Assembly: GCA_016841945.1 (NCBI GenBank)
Contig: JAENYC010000019.1
Location: 1 to 64,000, forward strand
Direction: 5' to 3'
DNA from: Haloplasma contractile
Lineage (GTDB): Bacteria > Bacillota_I > Bacilli_A > Haloplasmatales > Haloplasmataceae
DNA length: 64,000 bases
Shown: piece by piece, positions 55,856 through 64,000 of the stretch
Position numbering within the stretch: position 1 is the stretch's first letter
How the letters are laid out: every line of letters begins with the position of its first letter
Notes under the pieces: generated by a model
What the model was told of the DNA's origin: nothing
Databases searched by the model: none
What the model saw: the letters and a program-made list of their open reading frames with translations, nothing else
Program-made: the position numbers and the translations under genes

Positions 55856-57198
55856 AACCGAATATAGTTTTAATCAATTGTGATGATTTAGGTTATGGTG
55901 ATTTAGGGTGTTATGGGTCAAAGGTAAATAAGACGCCTACGATAGACAAACTAGCTGATGATGGAATGAAATTCACGAATTTTTATATGTCATCATCTGT
56001 TTGTTCACCATCAAGAGCGTCAATGTTGACAGGATGTTATCCAAAGCGAATTGGCTTTTATAATTTTGAAGGTTGGTGGGTGTTATTTCCTGGACAAAGG
56101 TATGGATTAAATCCTGAGGAAAAAACCATTGCGAAAGTATTAAAGGAAAAAGGTTACAATACCATGCATATTGGGAAATGGCATTGTGGAGACCAAGAAC
56201 CATTTTTACCCACAAGACACGGATTTGATCATTATTATGGACTTCCTTTTAGCAATGATATGGGGAGGCAAGTTGGGGTAAAAGAAATTTTACCACCTTT
56301 ACCACTCTTAAAGGACGAAGAAGTGATACAAGCGCAACCGGACCAATCATCTCTCACTGAACGATATGTAGAAAAAGCAGTGAGTTTCATACGTGAAAAT
56401 AAAGAACATCCATTTTTCTTATATCTAGCCCATATGCATGTACATTTACCACATTATGTACCAGAACGTTTTTATCAACAATCTGATAATGGTGAATATG
56501 GTGCTGCGGTAGAAACCATTGATTGGGCAACTGAGGTAATCACTCATGAATTACAAAGACTTGGACTAGAAGAAAATACCCTTGTTATATTTACGTCTGA
56601 TAATGGGTCAAGGGCTCTAGATGAAGGAGGCAGTAATTTACCTCTTAGAGGTCGTAAAACCACTTCATGGGAAGGTGGTTTTAGGGTTCCTTGTATTATG
56701 AAGTGGCCTAATCAAATTCCAAAAGGAAAAATATGTGATGAAATGGCAACTTCTATGGATTTATATCCAACGCTTACAAATTTAGTTGGTGGAAAAATGC
56801 CGGATAAAAAGATTGATGGACTCGATATCAAGGATTTAATGTTTGGTAAGAATAAATCAATTAGAAATGAATTCTTCTACTACTGTGATGAATATTTAGA
56901 AGCAGTGCGAATGGGAAAATGGAAATTACATATTAAAAAAGATGGAAAAGCATTTAAAGCATTGTATAACTTAGAAGAAGATATCGGTGAGGAAACTAAT
57001 GTATATGATGAATATCCAGATATTGTAGAAAAATTAAGTAAACGAATCGATTTATGCATCGAAGACTTAGGTGATGGTAAGATTCTAGGTAGTAATTGTC
57101 GAGCGGTTGGTAAAGTTGATAAGCCAAAACCGTTGACAACTTATGACCCAAATCATCCATATATCATTGCGATGTATGATAAAAATCAAAGAGGATAA
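55852..57198 (+). CDS. Cys-type sulfatase, S1 family, cytosolic
   Basis: Hydrolyses sulfate esters, most likely on an imported sugar. The sulfatase signature CSPSRASMLTG has Cys51 as the residue converted to formylglycine, followed by the second signature HIGKWHCG (about residue 106). Metal-binding groups are in INCDDLGYGD and FTSDNGS; the 448-aa length is normal. No signal peptide is present, which is unusual because many bacterial sulfatases are exported. AAGGAG precedes the ATG. The maturase at 40677 would activate it. S1 subfamily, and so the sugar and position, cannot be told by eye. Confidence 0.92.
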   Translation: MKPNIVLINCDDLGYGDLGCYGSKVNKTPTIDKLADDGMKFTNFYMSSSVCSPSRASMLTGCYPKRIGFYNFEGWWVLFPGQRYGLNPEEKTIAKVLKEKGYNTMHIGKWHCGDQEPFLPTRHGFDHYYGLPFSNDMGRQVGVKEILPPLPLLKDEEVIQAQPDQSSLTERYVEKAVSFIRENKEHPFFLYLAHMHVHLPHYVPERFYQQSDNGEYGAAVETIDWATEVITHELQRLGLEENTLVIFTSDNGSRALDEGGSNLPLRGRKTTSWEGGFRVPCIMKWPNQIPKGKICDEMATSMDLYPTLTNLVGGKMPDKKIDGLDIKDLMFGKNKSIRNEFFYYCDEYLEAVRMGKWKLHIKKDGKAFKALYNLEEDIGEETNVYDEYPDIVEKLSKRIDLCIEDLGDGKILGSNCRAVGKVDKPKPLTTYDPNHPYIIAMYDKNQRG

Positions 57199-57217
57199 TT
57201 TATAAGAGGTGAAAATA

Positions 57218-58999
57218 ATGTTTAGATTAAATGGTAGTTTACCAAAGGTTGGTATTAGACCAATTATTGATGGCAGAAGAAAAGGGATTCGTGAATCCCT
57301 TGAAGATAAAACCATGGATATGGCAAAAAGAGTTGCTCGTTTTATAGAGGAACAATTAAGACATCCAAGTGGTGAAAAAGTAGAATGCGTAATTGCTGAT
57401 ACGACAATTGGTGGTGTAGCAGAGGCTAGCCGCTGTGAAGAAAAATTCTTAAGAGAAGGTGTTTCAGTTTCCCTTAGTGTGACACCTTGTTGGTGTTATG
57501 GGACTGAAACTATCGATATGCATCCGACTCGTCCTAAAGCGATTTGGGGCTTTAATGGAACGGAAAGACCTGGTGCGGTTTATTTAGCGGCAGCTCTTGC
57601 GGCACATGCGCAATTAGGTCTTCCAACATTTGGCATATATGGACAAGATGTACAAGACATCAATGATACGGATATTCCAAATGATGTCAAAGAAAAAATC
57701 ATTCGATTTATTAAATCAGGGTTAGCGCTTGCCACGATGCAAAATAAATCCTATTTATCTATTGGGAGTGTCTCAATGGGAATCGCAGGGTCTATTGTGC
57801 TTCCAGAAATTTTTCAAGATTATTTAGGCATGCGCAATGAATTTGTTGACATGAGTGAAGTAAAGCGAAGACTTGAAGAAAATATATTTGATCAAAAAGA
57901 ATATGAAATAGCTTTGAAGTGGGTAAAAGGAAATTGTCAATTAGGTGTTGATAATAATCGTGAGGATTTAAAATTCAGTAAAGAAAAGATAGACGAAGAT
58001 TGGGAAACAGTTGTAAAGATGACCCTCATTTGTCGTGATTTAATGATTGGAAATCCTAAACTAAAAGAAATTGGTTTTGGAGAAGAAGCAGAAGGTCATA
58101 ATGCTATCGCAGCTGGTTTCCAAGGACAGCGGGCATGGACTGATTTTATGCCTAATGGAGACTTCATGGAAACGATTTTAAACTCCTCATTTGATTGGAA
58201 TGGGATTCGTGAAGCATTCATTATGGCAACAGAAAATGATAGTTTAAATGCGGTGCCAATGCTTTTTGGGCATCTATTAACTGGTACTGCACAAATATTT
58301 TCGGATGTTAGAACTTACTGGAGTCCAAGTGCAGTTAAACGGGTGACAGGTTATCAAGTAGAAGGAAAAGCAAAAGATGGATTTATTCATTTAATTAATT
58401 CAGGTTCAACCACATTAGATGGTACAGGAGAAATGACCAATGATGAAGGTGAGCCTGTGATGAAACCTTATTGGGAAATTACAGAAGAAGATACGAAAAA
58501 ATGTTTAGAAGCGACTCGTTTTTGTCCTGCCAACAGAGAATATTTCCGTGGAGGAGGATTCTCAACTGATTTTCTTACAAGAGGTAATATGCCAGTGACC
58601 ATGTCAAGAATTAATTACATAAAAGGGATTGGTCCAGTATTACAAATCGCTGAAGGTTATACCATTGAGTTACCGGATGAAGTACATGAAACATTAGACC
58701 AAAGAACAGACCCAACCTGGCCAACGACTTGGTTTGTACCTAATCTAACGGGTGAAGGTGCATTTAAATCCGTATATGATGTGATGAATGAATGGGGTGC
58801 TAATCACGGTGCAATATCATATGGTCACATTGGAGCTGACTTAATCACCCTTGCATCGATGTTAAGAATTCCTGTTGCGATGCATAATGTATTAGAGGAT
58901 AAAATATTTAGACCTAAAGTTTGGGGTTCTTTTGGAACAAAAAATCAAGAAGATGCAGATTTTAGAGCCTGTAAAGCTTTTGGACCATTATATAAATAG
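57218..58999 (+). CDS. fucI: L-fucose / D-arabinose isomerase
   Basis: Converts L-fucose to L-fuculose and, equally well known, D-arabinose to D-ribulose. 593 aa, the standard length, and similar to E. coli FucI throughout ([53 protein letters not shown]). The manganese-binding residues are conserved: Glu339 (ATENDSLN), Asp363 (SDVRTYWSP) and His530 ([10 protein letters not shown]), matching 337, 361 and 528 of E. coli. AAGAGGTGA lies before the ATG at 57218; an in-frame GTG at 57209 lies inside this ribosome site. No fuculose-phosphate aldolase is present, so D-arabinose is the better substrate guess. Confidence 0.95.
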   Translation: MFRLNGSLPKVGIRPIIDGRRKGIRESLEDKTMDMAKRVARFIEEQLRHPSGEKVECVIADTTIGGVAEASRCEEKFLREGVSVSLSVTPCWCYGTETIDMHPTRPKAIWGFNGTERPGAVYLAAALAAHAQLGLPTFGIYGQDVQDINDTDIPNDVKEKIIRFIKSGLALATMQNKSYLSIGSVSMGIAGSIVLPEIFQDYLGMRNEFVDMSEVKRRLEENIFDQKEYEIALKWVKGNCQLGVDNNREDLKFSKEKIDEDWETVVKMTLICRDLMIGNPKLKEIGFGEEAEGHNAIAAGFQGQRAWTDFMPNGDFMETILNSSFDWNGIREAFIMATENDSLNAVPMLFGHLLTGTAQIFSDVRTYWSPSAVKRVTGYQVEGKAKDGFIHLINSGSTTLDGTGEMTNDEGEPVMKPYWEITEEDTKKCLEATRFCPANREYFRGGGFSTDFLTRGNMPVTMSRINYIKGIGPVLQIAEGYTIELPDEVHETLDQRTDPTWPTTWFVPNLTGEGAFKSVYDVMNEWGANHGAISYGHIGADLITLASMLRIPVAMHNVLEDKIFRPKVWGSFGTKNQEDADFRACKAFGPLYK

Positions 59000-59007
59000 T
59001 TGGAACT

Positions 59008-59035
59008 GGACTTAATTTTTTAAGTCCTTTTCTTA
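59008..59035 (+). terminator. Hairpin between fucI and the large GH172 gene
   Basis: GGACTTAA / TTAAGTCC with a 4-base loop followed by TTTTCTT. A modest terminator; the downstream gene has its own AGGAGG-type ribosome site but no clear promoter, so partial readthrough is likely. Confidence 0.65.
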
Positions 59036-59053
59036 ATAGAACTGGAGGAAATC

Positions 59054-61843
59054 ATGTCAAATACAAATTGTTTAAAATGTGTACCTAAACTTCCCATCAC
59101 GTTTTCAAAACGTTTAAATGTATTAGATAAATGCCTAGATCAACGCGTATTAAAAATGAAAAAAATTATAAAACAGGACATAAAAAATGATGATGAAATA
59201 TTAATATTTGAAAGAAATGGTTCTTGTCATATTCAGACATTGTTTTTTGAATGTGAAGCAAGTGATGAAAATAATATTTTTAATAGTCAATTTATATTTT
59301 ATATAGATGATGAGAAAGAACCATCGATAAAAGGAAAAATAAAGAATCTCTTTTTATCTAGTGAAGAAGGGAAAGAAGTTTATAGTGATTATTATGGGAA
59401 AACGGTGAGTGGAAATCAGGTTTCTTTTTATCGCTACTTATTTATTCCTTTTTATAAATCTTGTAAAATTTATATAAGAAGTCAAGAAAAAATTTTTAAT
59501 TTGAAATTACAAGTTTATTATTATGAAGATGAAAATAGAGTTGATTTTGGTCGTTATGGAAAAGCCTATGATTTAGAAACAAGCGGAAAAGAGCATAAAC
59601 AAGGTGAAAGTGTTGAATTAATGCATGTAAAAGGCAAAGGTCTCATTCATAGTATTAATTTTACGATGGAAAATGATTTAAGTCCTGGTATTTTTATGGA
59701 GGGTAATTTTGAAATTTACATAGACGGTAATTCATTTCCTATGTATCAATCCACCGGTACAGAAGAATTTTTTATGGGTGGCGTTTACTTTATGAATCTT
59801 CATGAATCAACTTATACAGGTTGTGCTAGGTCTTTTAATGATGGGAGTGAAAATAAAAGACATTTAAGTTCTGCCCATCGATTGTTTATAGAAGATCCAA
59901 TCGTATTTGATAGAGAAATACGTATCGTCTGGCATAATGGTGAAATTGGGCAAGGAGAAGAATATAAAGGAACAACGCATTATGATTTTCATGCCCTATA
60001 TTATTTAGAAATTAATGATTATTTAAATACAAAAGAACTATCCTTAAAAGAAGCGAATCAGCGTATTCAAACGATTGATGGTAACGCCATTGATATGCAT
60101 TTAATCTTTCAAGAGATAGAAAAAAGAGAGATTAAAAAAGGAAGAAAAACAATAGTAAATCTTCAAAAAAGTGGATGTTTGACCCATTTATATCTAGAAG
60201 CGATAGAAACATCTAAAATAGGTTTTGTGGTCGATGGAAAAGATTTAGGTGCTATTCCTTTATCACTTTTCTTTTTAGCGGGTGATGATAAAGAATATCA
60301 TGTGGGTGATAAGGCCGGTAGAACGGGTTTAAATGCATTCTATAAATACTTATCCATTCCTTTTAATGAAGCATTAGAAATATATCTTGAATCAGAGTCT
60401 CAATTTAATTTAGTAGGTAAACTAGAGTATAGAGATGGTAAAACGACGGGCTCTTCGACTTATAGTCATAAAGTGATAAAGAAGCAAAAAAATGAATCAT
60501 TCGTATCAATCATCAATGAAGGTAAGGGAGAATTAGAGAGTTTTGTAATGCATTTAAAATCAAAAGAAAAGATGAAGGGTGAGATTTCAATTTATATTGA
60601 TCAAGAAAAAATACCGAATATCAAAACCGATTTATCATCTTTTTTCTTAACGGGTTTTCAATTTAGTGGGAGAAAAGGTTATTCTAAACAAGTCGGTGTT
60701 ATCAAGAATGAAGCGGATGAAGTCATTGCCTTTCGATTCTTTATTGAAGATAAAATCACATTTAAAAATAAAGTGAAGATAGTGATAGAAGGAAAATATT
60801 TAACAATTGATGGATATTTTACCTATTTTTTAAAGGATGAAAACAGATTAGATAAAAAACCTACCATCACAAATCTTTATCAACGATTAAATCGACTAGA
60901 CCATGCCACTGAAAGCAATCTGTTTTATTGTTATAACGCATTTGAAGACCATCAAGGAATGATAGGTCCAAATGAAACACGGGTGCTATTTGAAGATTTT
61001 GGTTTTGGTGCGATTACATGTATTAGGTTAGGGACACCTTTTACTGGGAAGGTATTATCTAATGCTTTGTTTAAAATTTATTTAGATGGAGAAAAAACAC
61101 CAGTTGTTGAGACAACAGTAGCAAGGTTTTTCAGTGCCTTTTTTGATGAAACGGTATACTTTAGTGGTTCTAGAAAGTTAAGTCGTATTTCAAAACTTGA
61201 TAGTGATAAAATAGGAGAAGGTCATACCAGTTTATTTCGTTACATCTTAATCCCTTATAAAAAAGGGATAAAGATAACACTAAGTGCTACAGAAGATGGT
61301 CCACTGAATGGATTTATGAATGTGTATTATCAAAAAGGAAAAGATGCCCCAACAGATTATGGTCGATATAGTTGTATAAATGATCAAACATTTGATGGTA
61401 AATTATATAATGATGATAAAGTATTAATGGCGGATGTTAAAGGCAAAGGTCTTTTAGATAGTATACAGATTAATCTAAAAAATCCTCATACTGATGATTT
61501 TTTAGATAATGAAATCATCTTTGAAGTAGATAAAAATATCGTATTTAAAACAAAGGTATTCTCTTTATTCTTTGCGCCAAAAAAAATAGATGATAACACA
61601 TACTATTTAACATATTATAGTGATAAATGGGAGGAAAAACGAAAAGAAGAAAATGGTGGTTTCACATTTTCTAAAGTGGGATGGACAAAGCGTAGGAATA
61701 AAGCACCTTATGAAGTATCTGTTTATAGATTGTTTGAAGACAATCCAATAATATTTAATAAAATGATAAAAGTATATATGAAATCAAATGCACGAAATAC
61801 AACACAACTACAATCCGATTTAATTTTTTATACAGAAACATAA
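59054..61843 (+). CDS. Triple-unit GH172 (DUF2961) protein, one active site
   Basis: A 929-aa cytosolic protein, more than twice the usual DUF2961 length. Three units can be aligned by eye: the strand with VKGKGLI (Gly194) recurs as NEGKGEL (Gly490) and VKGKGLL (Gly796), spacing 296 and 306 residues; FGRYGKAYD and YGRYSCIND also mark units 1 and 3. Each unit should hold two jelly rolls. Unit 1 keeps Glu216 (MEGNF) and Glu237 (GTEEFF), 21 residues apart as in GH172a. Aligned on IYID, unit 2 has Lys and Ser at these places and unit 3 also lacks the second Glu, so only unit 1 should be catalytic. As GH172 enzymes form trimers, this chain may be a one-chain trimer. GGAGG precedes the ATG. Confidence 0.82.
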   Translation: MSNTNCLKCVPKLPITFSKRLNVLDKCLDQRVLKMKKIIKQDIKNDDEILIFERNGSCHIQTLFFECEASDENNIFNSQFIFYIDDEKEPSIKGKIKNLFLSSEEGKEVYSDYYGKTVSGNQVSFYRYLFIPFYKSCKIYIRSQEKIFNLKLQVYYYEDENRVDFGRYGKAYDLETSGKEHKQGESVELMHVKGKGLIHSINFTMENDLSPGIFMEGNFEIYIDGNSFPMYQSTGTEEFFMGGVYFMNLHESTYTGCARSFNDGSENKRHLSSAHRLFIEDPIVFDREIRIVWHNGEIGQGEEYKGTTHYDFHALYYLEINDYLNTKELSLKEANQRIQTIDGNAIDMHLIFQEIEKREIKKGRKTIVNLQKSGCLTHLYLEAIETSKIGFVVDGKDLGAIPLSLFFLAGDDKEYHVGDKAGRTGLNAFYKYLSIPFNEALEIYLESESQFNLVGKLEYRDGKTTGSSTYSHKVIKKQKNESFVSIINEGKGELESFVMHLKSKEKMKGEISIYIDQEKIPNIKTDLSSFFLTGFQFSGRKGYSKQVGVIKNEADEVIAFRFFIEDKITFKNKVKIVIEGKYLTIDGYFTYFLKDENRLDKKPTITNLYQRLNRLDHATESNLFYCYNAFEDHQGMIGPNETRVLFEDFGFGAITCIRLGTPFTGKVLSNALFKIYLDGEKTPVVETTVARFFSAFFDETVYFSGSRKLSRISKLDSDKIGEGHTSLFRYILIPYKKGIKITLSATEDGPLNGFMNVYYQKGKDAPTDYGRYSCINDQTFDGKLYNDDKVLMADVKGKGLLDSIQINLKNPHTDDFLDNEIIFEVDKNIVFKTKVFSLFFAPKKIDDNTYYLTYYSDKWEEKRKEENGGFTFSKVGWTKRRNKAPYEVSVYRLFEDNPIIFNKMIKVYMKSNARNTTQLQSDLIFYTET

Positions 61844-62563
61844 TTGAATTTATCAATTATCATATTATTAGTAATTGTTGTATTATGTGCAAATATTATA
61901 CAAGGCATAACAGGATTTGCGAGTGGGATTCTAATCTTACCGTTTATTGTATATGCATTAGGGTTAGAAACAGGAAAACAGATACTTGTGTTATTTGGTA
62001 TTTATAGTGGAATATATATTCTTTTAAAAGATTATCAATATTTAGATACAAAAGAATTGATAAAGATCATTATATTCATGGGAATAGGATTACTATTAGG
62101 ATTAGTTCTCTATCGATTACTTGATATGGAATGGTTATTAACACTTTTACCTGTATTTTTAATTTTAGTTGGAATAAAAGGATTATTCTTTAATCAACGA
62201 TATAAGTTTAATCATGTATTAATTGATAACTTTATCATTATATTAGCGGGAATTATACATGGATTATTTGCAACAGGTGGACCTATATTAATCATTTATA
62301 TCTCCAAAAAAATATATGATAAAAGTGTTTTTAGAGTGACTGTATCAACTATTTGGATATTTTTAAATACCATTATTGTAGTAGAAAGTATGATGAATCA
62401 AAGTTTCGCTTTATCATCTTTTACTCATTCAATATTATTGGCTATCCCATTATTTATTGGTATATTGATTAGAAATAAAGTTCATCATATGATGAATCAA
62501 GCATTGTTTTATAAACTCATCAATGTATTAATTATTATATTAGGAATAATGATGATCGTTTAA
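61844..62563 (+). CDS. TauE/SafE-family permease (sulfite or sulfonate exporter type)
   Basis: A 239-aa membrane protein of about eight helices in two related halves, each with the family's Gly-rich motif: IIQGITGFASGILILPF at the start and GIIHGLFATGGPILIIY in the middle. Members export sulfite, sulfoacetate or other organosulfur anions; some are of unknown role. It starts with TTG immediately after the GH172 stop, without a clear ribosome site, so translation is probably coupled. Next to a cytosolic sulfatase, removal of sulfate or a related anion is a reasonable guess. Confidence 0.82.
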   Translation: MNLSIIILLVIVVLCANIIQGITGFASGILILPFIVYALGLETGKQILVLFGIYSGIYILLKDYQYLDTKELIKIIIFMGIGLLLGLVLYRLLDMEWLLTLLPVFLILVGIKGLFFNQRYKFNHVLIDNFIIILAGIIHGLFATGGPILIIYISKKIYDKSVFRVTVSTIWIFLNTIIVVESMMNQSFALSSFTHSILLAIPLFIGILIRNKVHHMMNQALFYKLINVLIIILGIMMIV

Positions 62564-62590
62564 CTAAAATATATAAAAAATTTAAATATA

Positions 62591-62621
62591 AAGGATGGTT
62601 AAATGATCATCCTTTTTTTAA
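62591..62621 (+). terminator. Terminator of the second locus
   Basis: AAGGATG / CATCCTT with a 10-base loop followed by seven T. Confidence 0.8.
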
Positions 62622-62665
62622 TATACAAAAAAAGTAAAATAAATAATATTTTATGTAATATATAG

Positions 62666-62694
62666 TTGACATCATGTGAAATATAGTATATAAT
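62666..62694 (+). promoter_or_regulatory. Consensus promoter of the XRE gene
   Basis: TTGACA, 17 bases, TATAAT. The spacer includes ATCATGTGA; no clear operator was recognised. AAGGAGG follows 8 bases downstream of the -10 box, so the mRNA leader is very short. Confidence 0.8.
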
Positions 62695-62714
62695 AATAAT
62701 GTAAGGAGGATAAT

Positions 62715-62915
62715 ATGAAAAATAAACGGTTAAAAATAGCGCGTATAGAAAAAGATATGAATCAGGTGGATTTGGCAAATGCGGTAGGTGTGACAAGACA
62801 GACAATTGGTATGATTGAATCAGGCAATTATAATCCTACATTAAATTTATGTATTGCGATTTGTAAAGCACTTGATAAAACTTTAGATCAATTATTTTGG
62901 GAGGAATCAGAATGA
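62715..62915 (+). CDS. Small XRE-family regulator
   Basis: A 66-aa stand-alone helix-turn-helix protein: LKIARIEKDMNQVDLANAVGVTRQTIGMIESGNYNPTLNLCIAICKALDKTLDQLFW. This is the small YgzD-like type found widely in Firmicutes beside a membrane protein gene. It probably represses its own promoter. The TGA overlaps the start of the next gene. Confidence 0.92.
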   Translation: MKNKRLKIARIEKDMNQVDLANAVGVTRQTIGMIESGNYNPTLNLCIAICKALDKTLDQLFWEESE

Positions 62916-63379
62916 ATTATTTTAAACAAGATGAAAGAGTAGTTGAACAAAAACGTAAAATTACAAGTGAAGCATTTTCATTTGTGATGATGTTTCTTTT
63001 AGGAGCAGCTTTGGTTAAGCAATTAGTATATGAGGCTCCATTTGAAGATTATGCAGTAGAATTTATTGCGTTTTTTGGCGGGGCATTTTATATTGTCATT
63101 AAAAACTTATTTGTTGGTAATCGTATTTTTACAACTAATAAAAATAATTTAGTAATGATAGTAGTAAATAGTATTATTATAGGCATTACAATTACCGTTA
63201 TTACACTGTTATTACATTATAATGAAAATAATAGTTTTGAAGGAATAACTGTAACAGTAATATTAGCTTTTGTAGTACCTGCTTTATCCGCATTTATCGT
63301 TTTATTTGGTTTAAATAAGCTCAATCAACATCGTATTAAAAAACTTGAAAATCAATATGATGATGAAAATGAAGCATAA
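62912..63379 (+). CDS. DUF6773-like membrane protein paired with XRE regulator
   Basis: A 155-aa protein with four membrane helices (about residues 25-40, 48-68, 82-102 and 115-138) and charged ends. It resembles the DUF6773 proteins usually encoded just after a small XRE regulator; the function of such pairs is unclear. ATG at 62912 with GGGAGG upstream; the TTG at 62897 lies before the ribosome site. Coupled to the XRE gene by ATGA. Confidence 0.78.
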   Translation: MNYFKQDERVVEQKRKITSEAFSFVMMFLLGAALVKQLVYEAPFEDYAVEFIAFFGGAFYIVIKNLFVGNRIFTTNKNNLVMIVVNSIIIGITITVITLLLHYNENNSFEGITVTVILAFVVPALSAFIVLFGLNKLNQHRIKKLENQYDDENEA

Positions 63380-63401
63380 CACTTAAAAAAATTTAAACAT
63401 A

Positions 63402-63457
63402 TTCAATTATAACAGAAATAGCTCTATAGAATTAGAGCTTTTTCTGTTATAATTGAA
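63402..63457. terminator. Long palindrome, probable terminator
   Basis: The arms TTCAATTATAACAGAAA and TTTCTGTTATAATTGAA are perfectly complementary, extended by AGCTCT / AGAGCT inside. The stem is longer than most terminators and contains a TATAAT (63449-63454) that could be the -10 box of the following gene, so termination and initiation may overlap. Confidence 0.6.
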
Positions 63458-63485
63458 TATATATCAAATGAAGTGAGGGAGTAGT

Positions 63486-64000
63486 ATGAAAAAGATAGAA
63501 GTAGTCGCTGCGATAATTATTAAGGATGATAAAATATTTTGTGCCCAAAGAGCAAATAAGGGGCCTCTTGGGTTAAAATGGGAATTTCCTGGTGGTAAAA
63601 TAGAGGTAAATGAAAGTAAAAAAGAGGCATTAAAAAGAGAAATAAAAGAAGAGTTAGCAACAGATATAGAAGTTAATGAATATTTTATGACCGTAAAACA
63701 TCAATATGAAACTTTCTATTTAACCATGCATGCTTATCTATGTACTGTGATAAATGGTCAGCTAACCTTAAAAGAACATGTAAGTAGTTGTTGGCTAGAA
63801 AAAGATAAGTTATTATCTTTAGATTGGGCAGAGGCTGATATACCAATTGTGAATAACTTGATTGATATTAAAATGAATATGAAATACATCGTAAATGTAG
63901 AAGCAGCTATCTATAAAGATAATCAATGGTTGATTATAAAGCGTAGTATGAAAGAAACACATGCAGGTGGAAAGTTGTCACATATTGGAGGAAAAGTAGA
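63486..64000 (+). CDS. NUDIX hydrolase with a second NUDIX domain, cut by window end
   Basis: MutT-like pyrophosphohydrolase. The NUDIX box is complete in domain 1: G-x5-E-x7-REIKEE (residues 38-58, beginning GGKIEVNE). Domain 1 ends near residue 130. A second, similar domain begins IVNVEAAIYKDNQWLIIKRS, and the frame runs open to the end at AGGKLSHIGGKVE. Two fused NUDIX units are not rare in Firmicutes. GTGAGGGAG precedes the ATG. The substrate of domain 1 is likely an oxidised nucleotide (8-oxo-dGTP type), from WEFPGGK; that of domain 2 is unknown. Confidence 0.88.
   Translation, partial: MKKIEVVAAIIIKDDKIFCAQRANKGPLGLKWEFPGGKIEVNESKKEALKREIKEELATDIEVNEYFMTVKHQYETFYLTMHAYLCTVINGQLTLKEHVSSCWLEKDKLLSLDWAEADIPIVNNLIDIKMNMKYIVNVEAAIYKDNQWLIIKRSMKETHAGGKLSHIGGKV

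Noticed and set aside
53058-58999. Classical sulfated fucan degradation locus (FucI plus sulfatase)
   Set aside because: No fucosidase (GH29, GH95), endo-fucanase (GH107, GH168), FucK or FucA is present, while GH172 and GH183 point to D-arabinofuranose.
1-64000. CRISPR arrays, insertion sequences, tRNA or rRNA genes
   Set aside because: No spaced direct repeats, intact transposase frames or cloverleaf patterns were noticed; short tRNAs could still be missed without a search.

Overview
The window is about 31% GC by eye, densely packed, and reads as the chromosome of a low-GC Firmicute or Mollicute relative. TGA is a real stop codon: many operon joints are ATGA overlaps. The export signals are those of a single-membrane Gram-positive cell (lipoproteins with a lipobox Cys, C-terminal membrane anchors with basic tails). 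Complete histidine synthesis, standard-code use and a branched-polyamine synthase fit a free-living Izemoplasma, Acholeplasma or Haloplasma-like lineage better than a parasitic mycoplasma. The lineage is inferred; no rRNA or tRNA gene was seen.

Layout. (1) 218-983: a frameshifted GNAT acetyltransferase. (2) 1069-9251: a complete histidine operon, hisZGDCBHAF-IE-K, behind a consensus promoter and a ribosome-mediated attenuator with a His-rich leader peptide. (3) 9270-12442: a Fic protein, two paralogous small membrane proteins, and bpsA (branched polyamine synthase) preceded by a structured RNA of about 180 nt with its own promoter and terminator. (4) 12779-40384: an alpha-glucan locus, probably for dextran or isomalto-oligosaccharides. 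It has a surface GH97, a surface carbohydrate-binding protein with five repeats, a surface GH66 dextranase, a cytosolic GH31, an AraC regulator, two solute-binding proteins, four ABC permeases, two large accessory membrane proteins and a cytosolic GH13 oligo-1,6-glucosidase. No ABC ATPase is present. (5) 40677-62563: a second carbohydrate locus that is the most unusual part. (6) 62666-64000: an XRE regulator with a membrane protein, and a two-domain NUDIX protein cut by the window end.

The second locus is best read as a D-arabinan utilisation system. It holds three tandem DUF4185 (GH183) proteins, two of them surface lipoproteins and one cytosolic, and two cytosolic DUF2961 (GH172) proteins. 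Both families were recently shown to contain D-arabinan hydrolases. The sugar-processing genes agree: an L-fucose/D-arabinose isomerase (FucI) and a ribulokinase of the AraB type, with no fuculose-phosphate aldolase, give D-arabinose to D-ribulose to D-ribulose 5-phosphate. A Cys-type sulfatase, its radical-SAM maturase and a TauE/SafE exporter suggest that the substrate is sulfated, which is not known for the mycobacterial D-arabinans on which these families were defined. A LacI regulator inside the locus probably acts on three or four near-palindromes centred on ATCGAT upstream of the transporter genes.

The larger GH172 protein (929 aa) is built from three related units of about 300 residues; only the first keeps both catalytic glutamates. 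It may be a single-chain version of the GH172 trimer. All family calls come from reading motifs by eye; no search was run.
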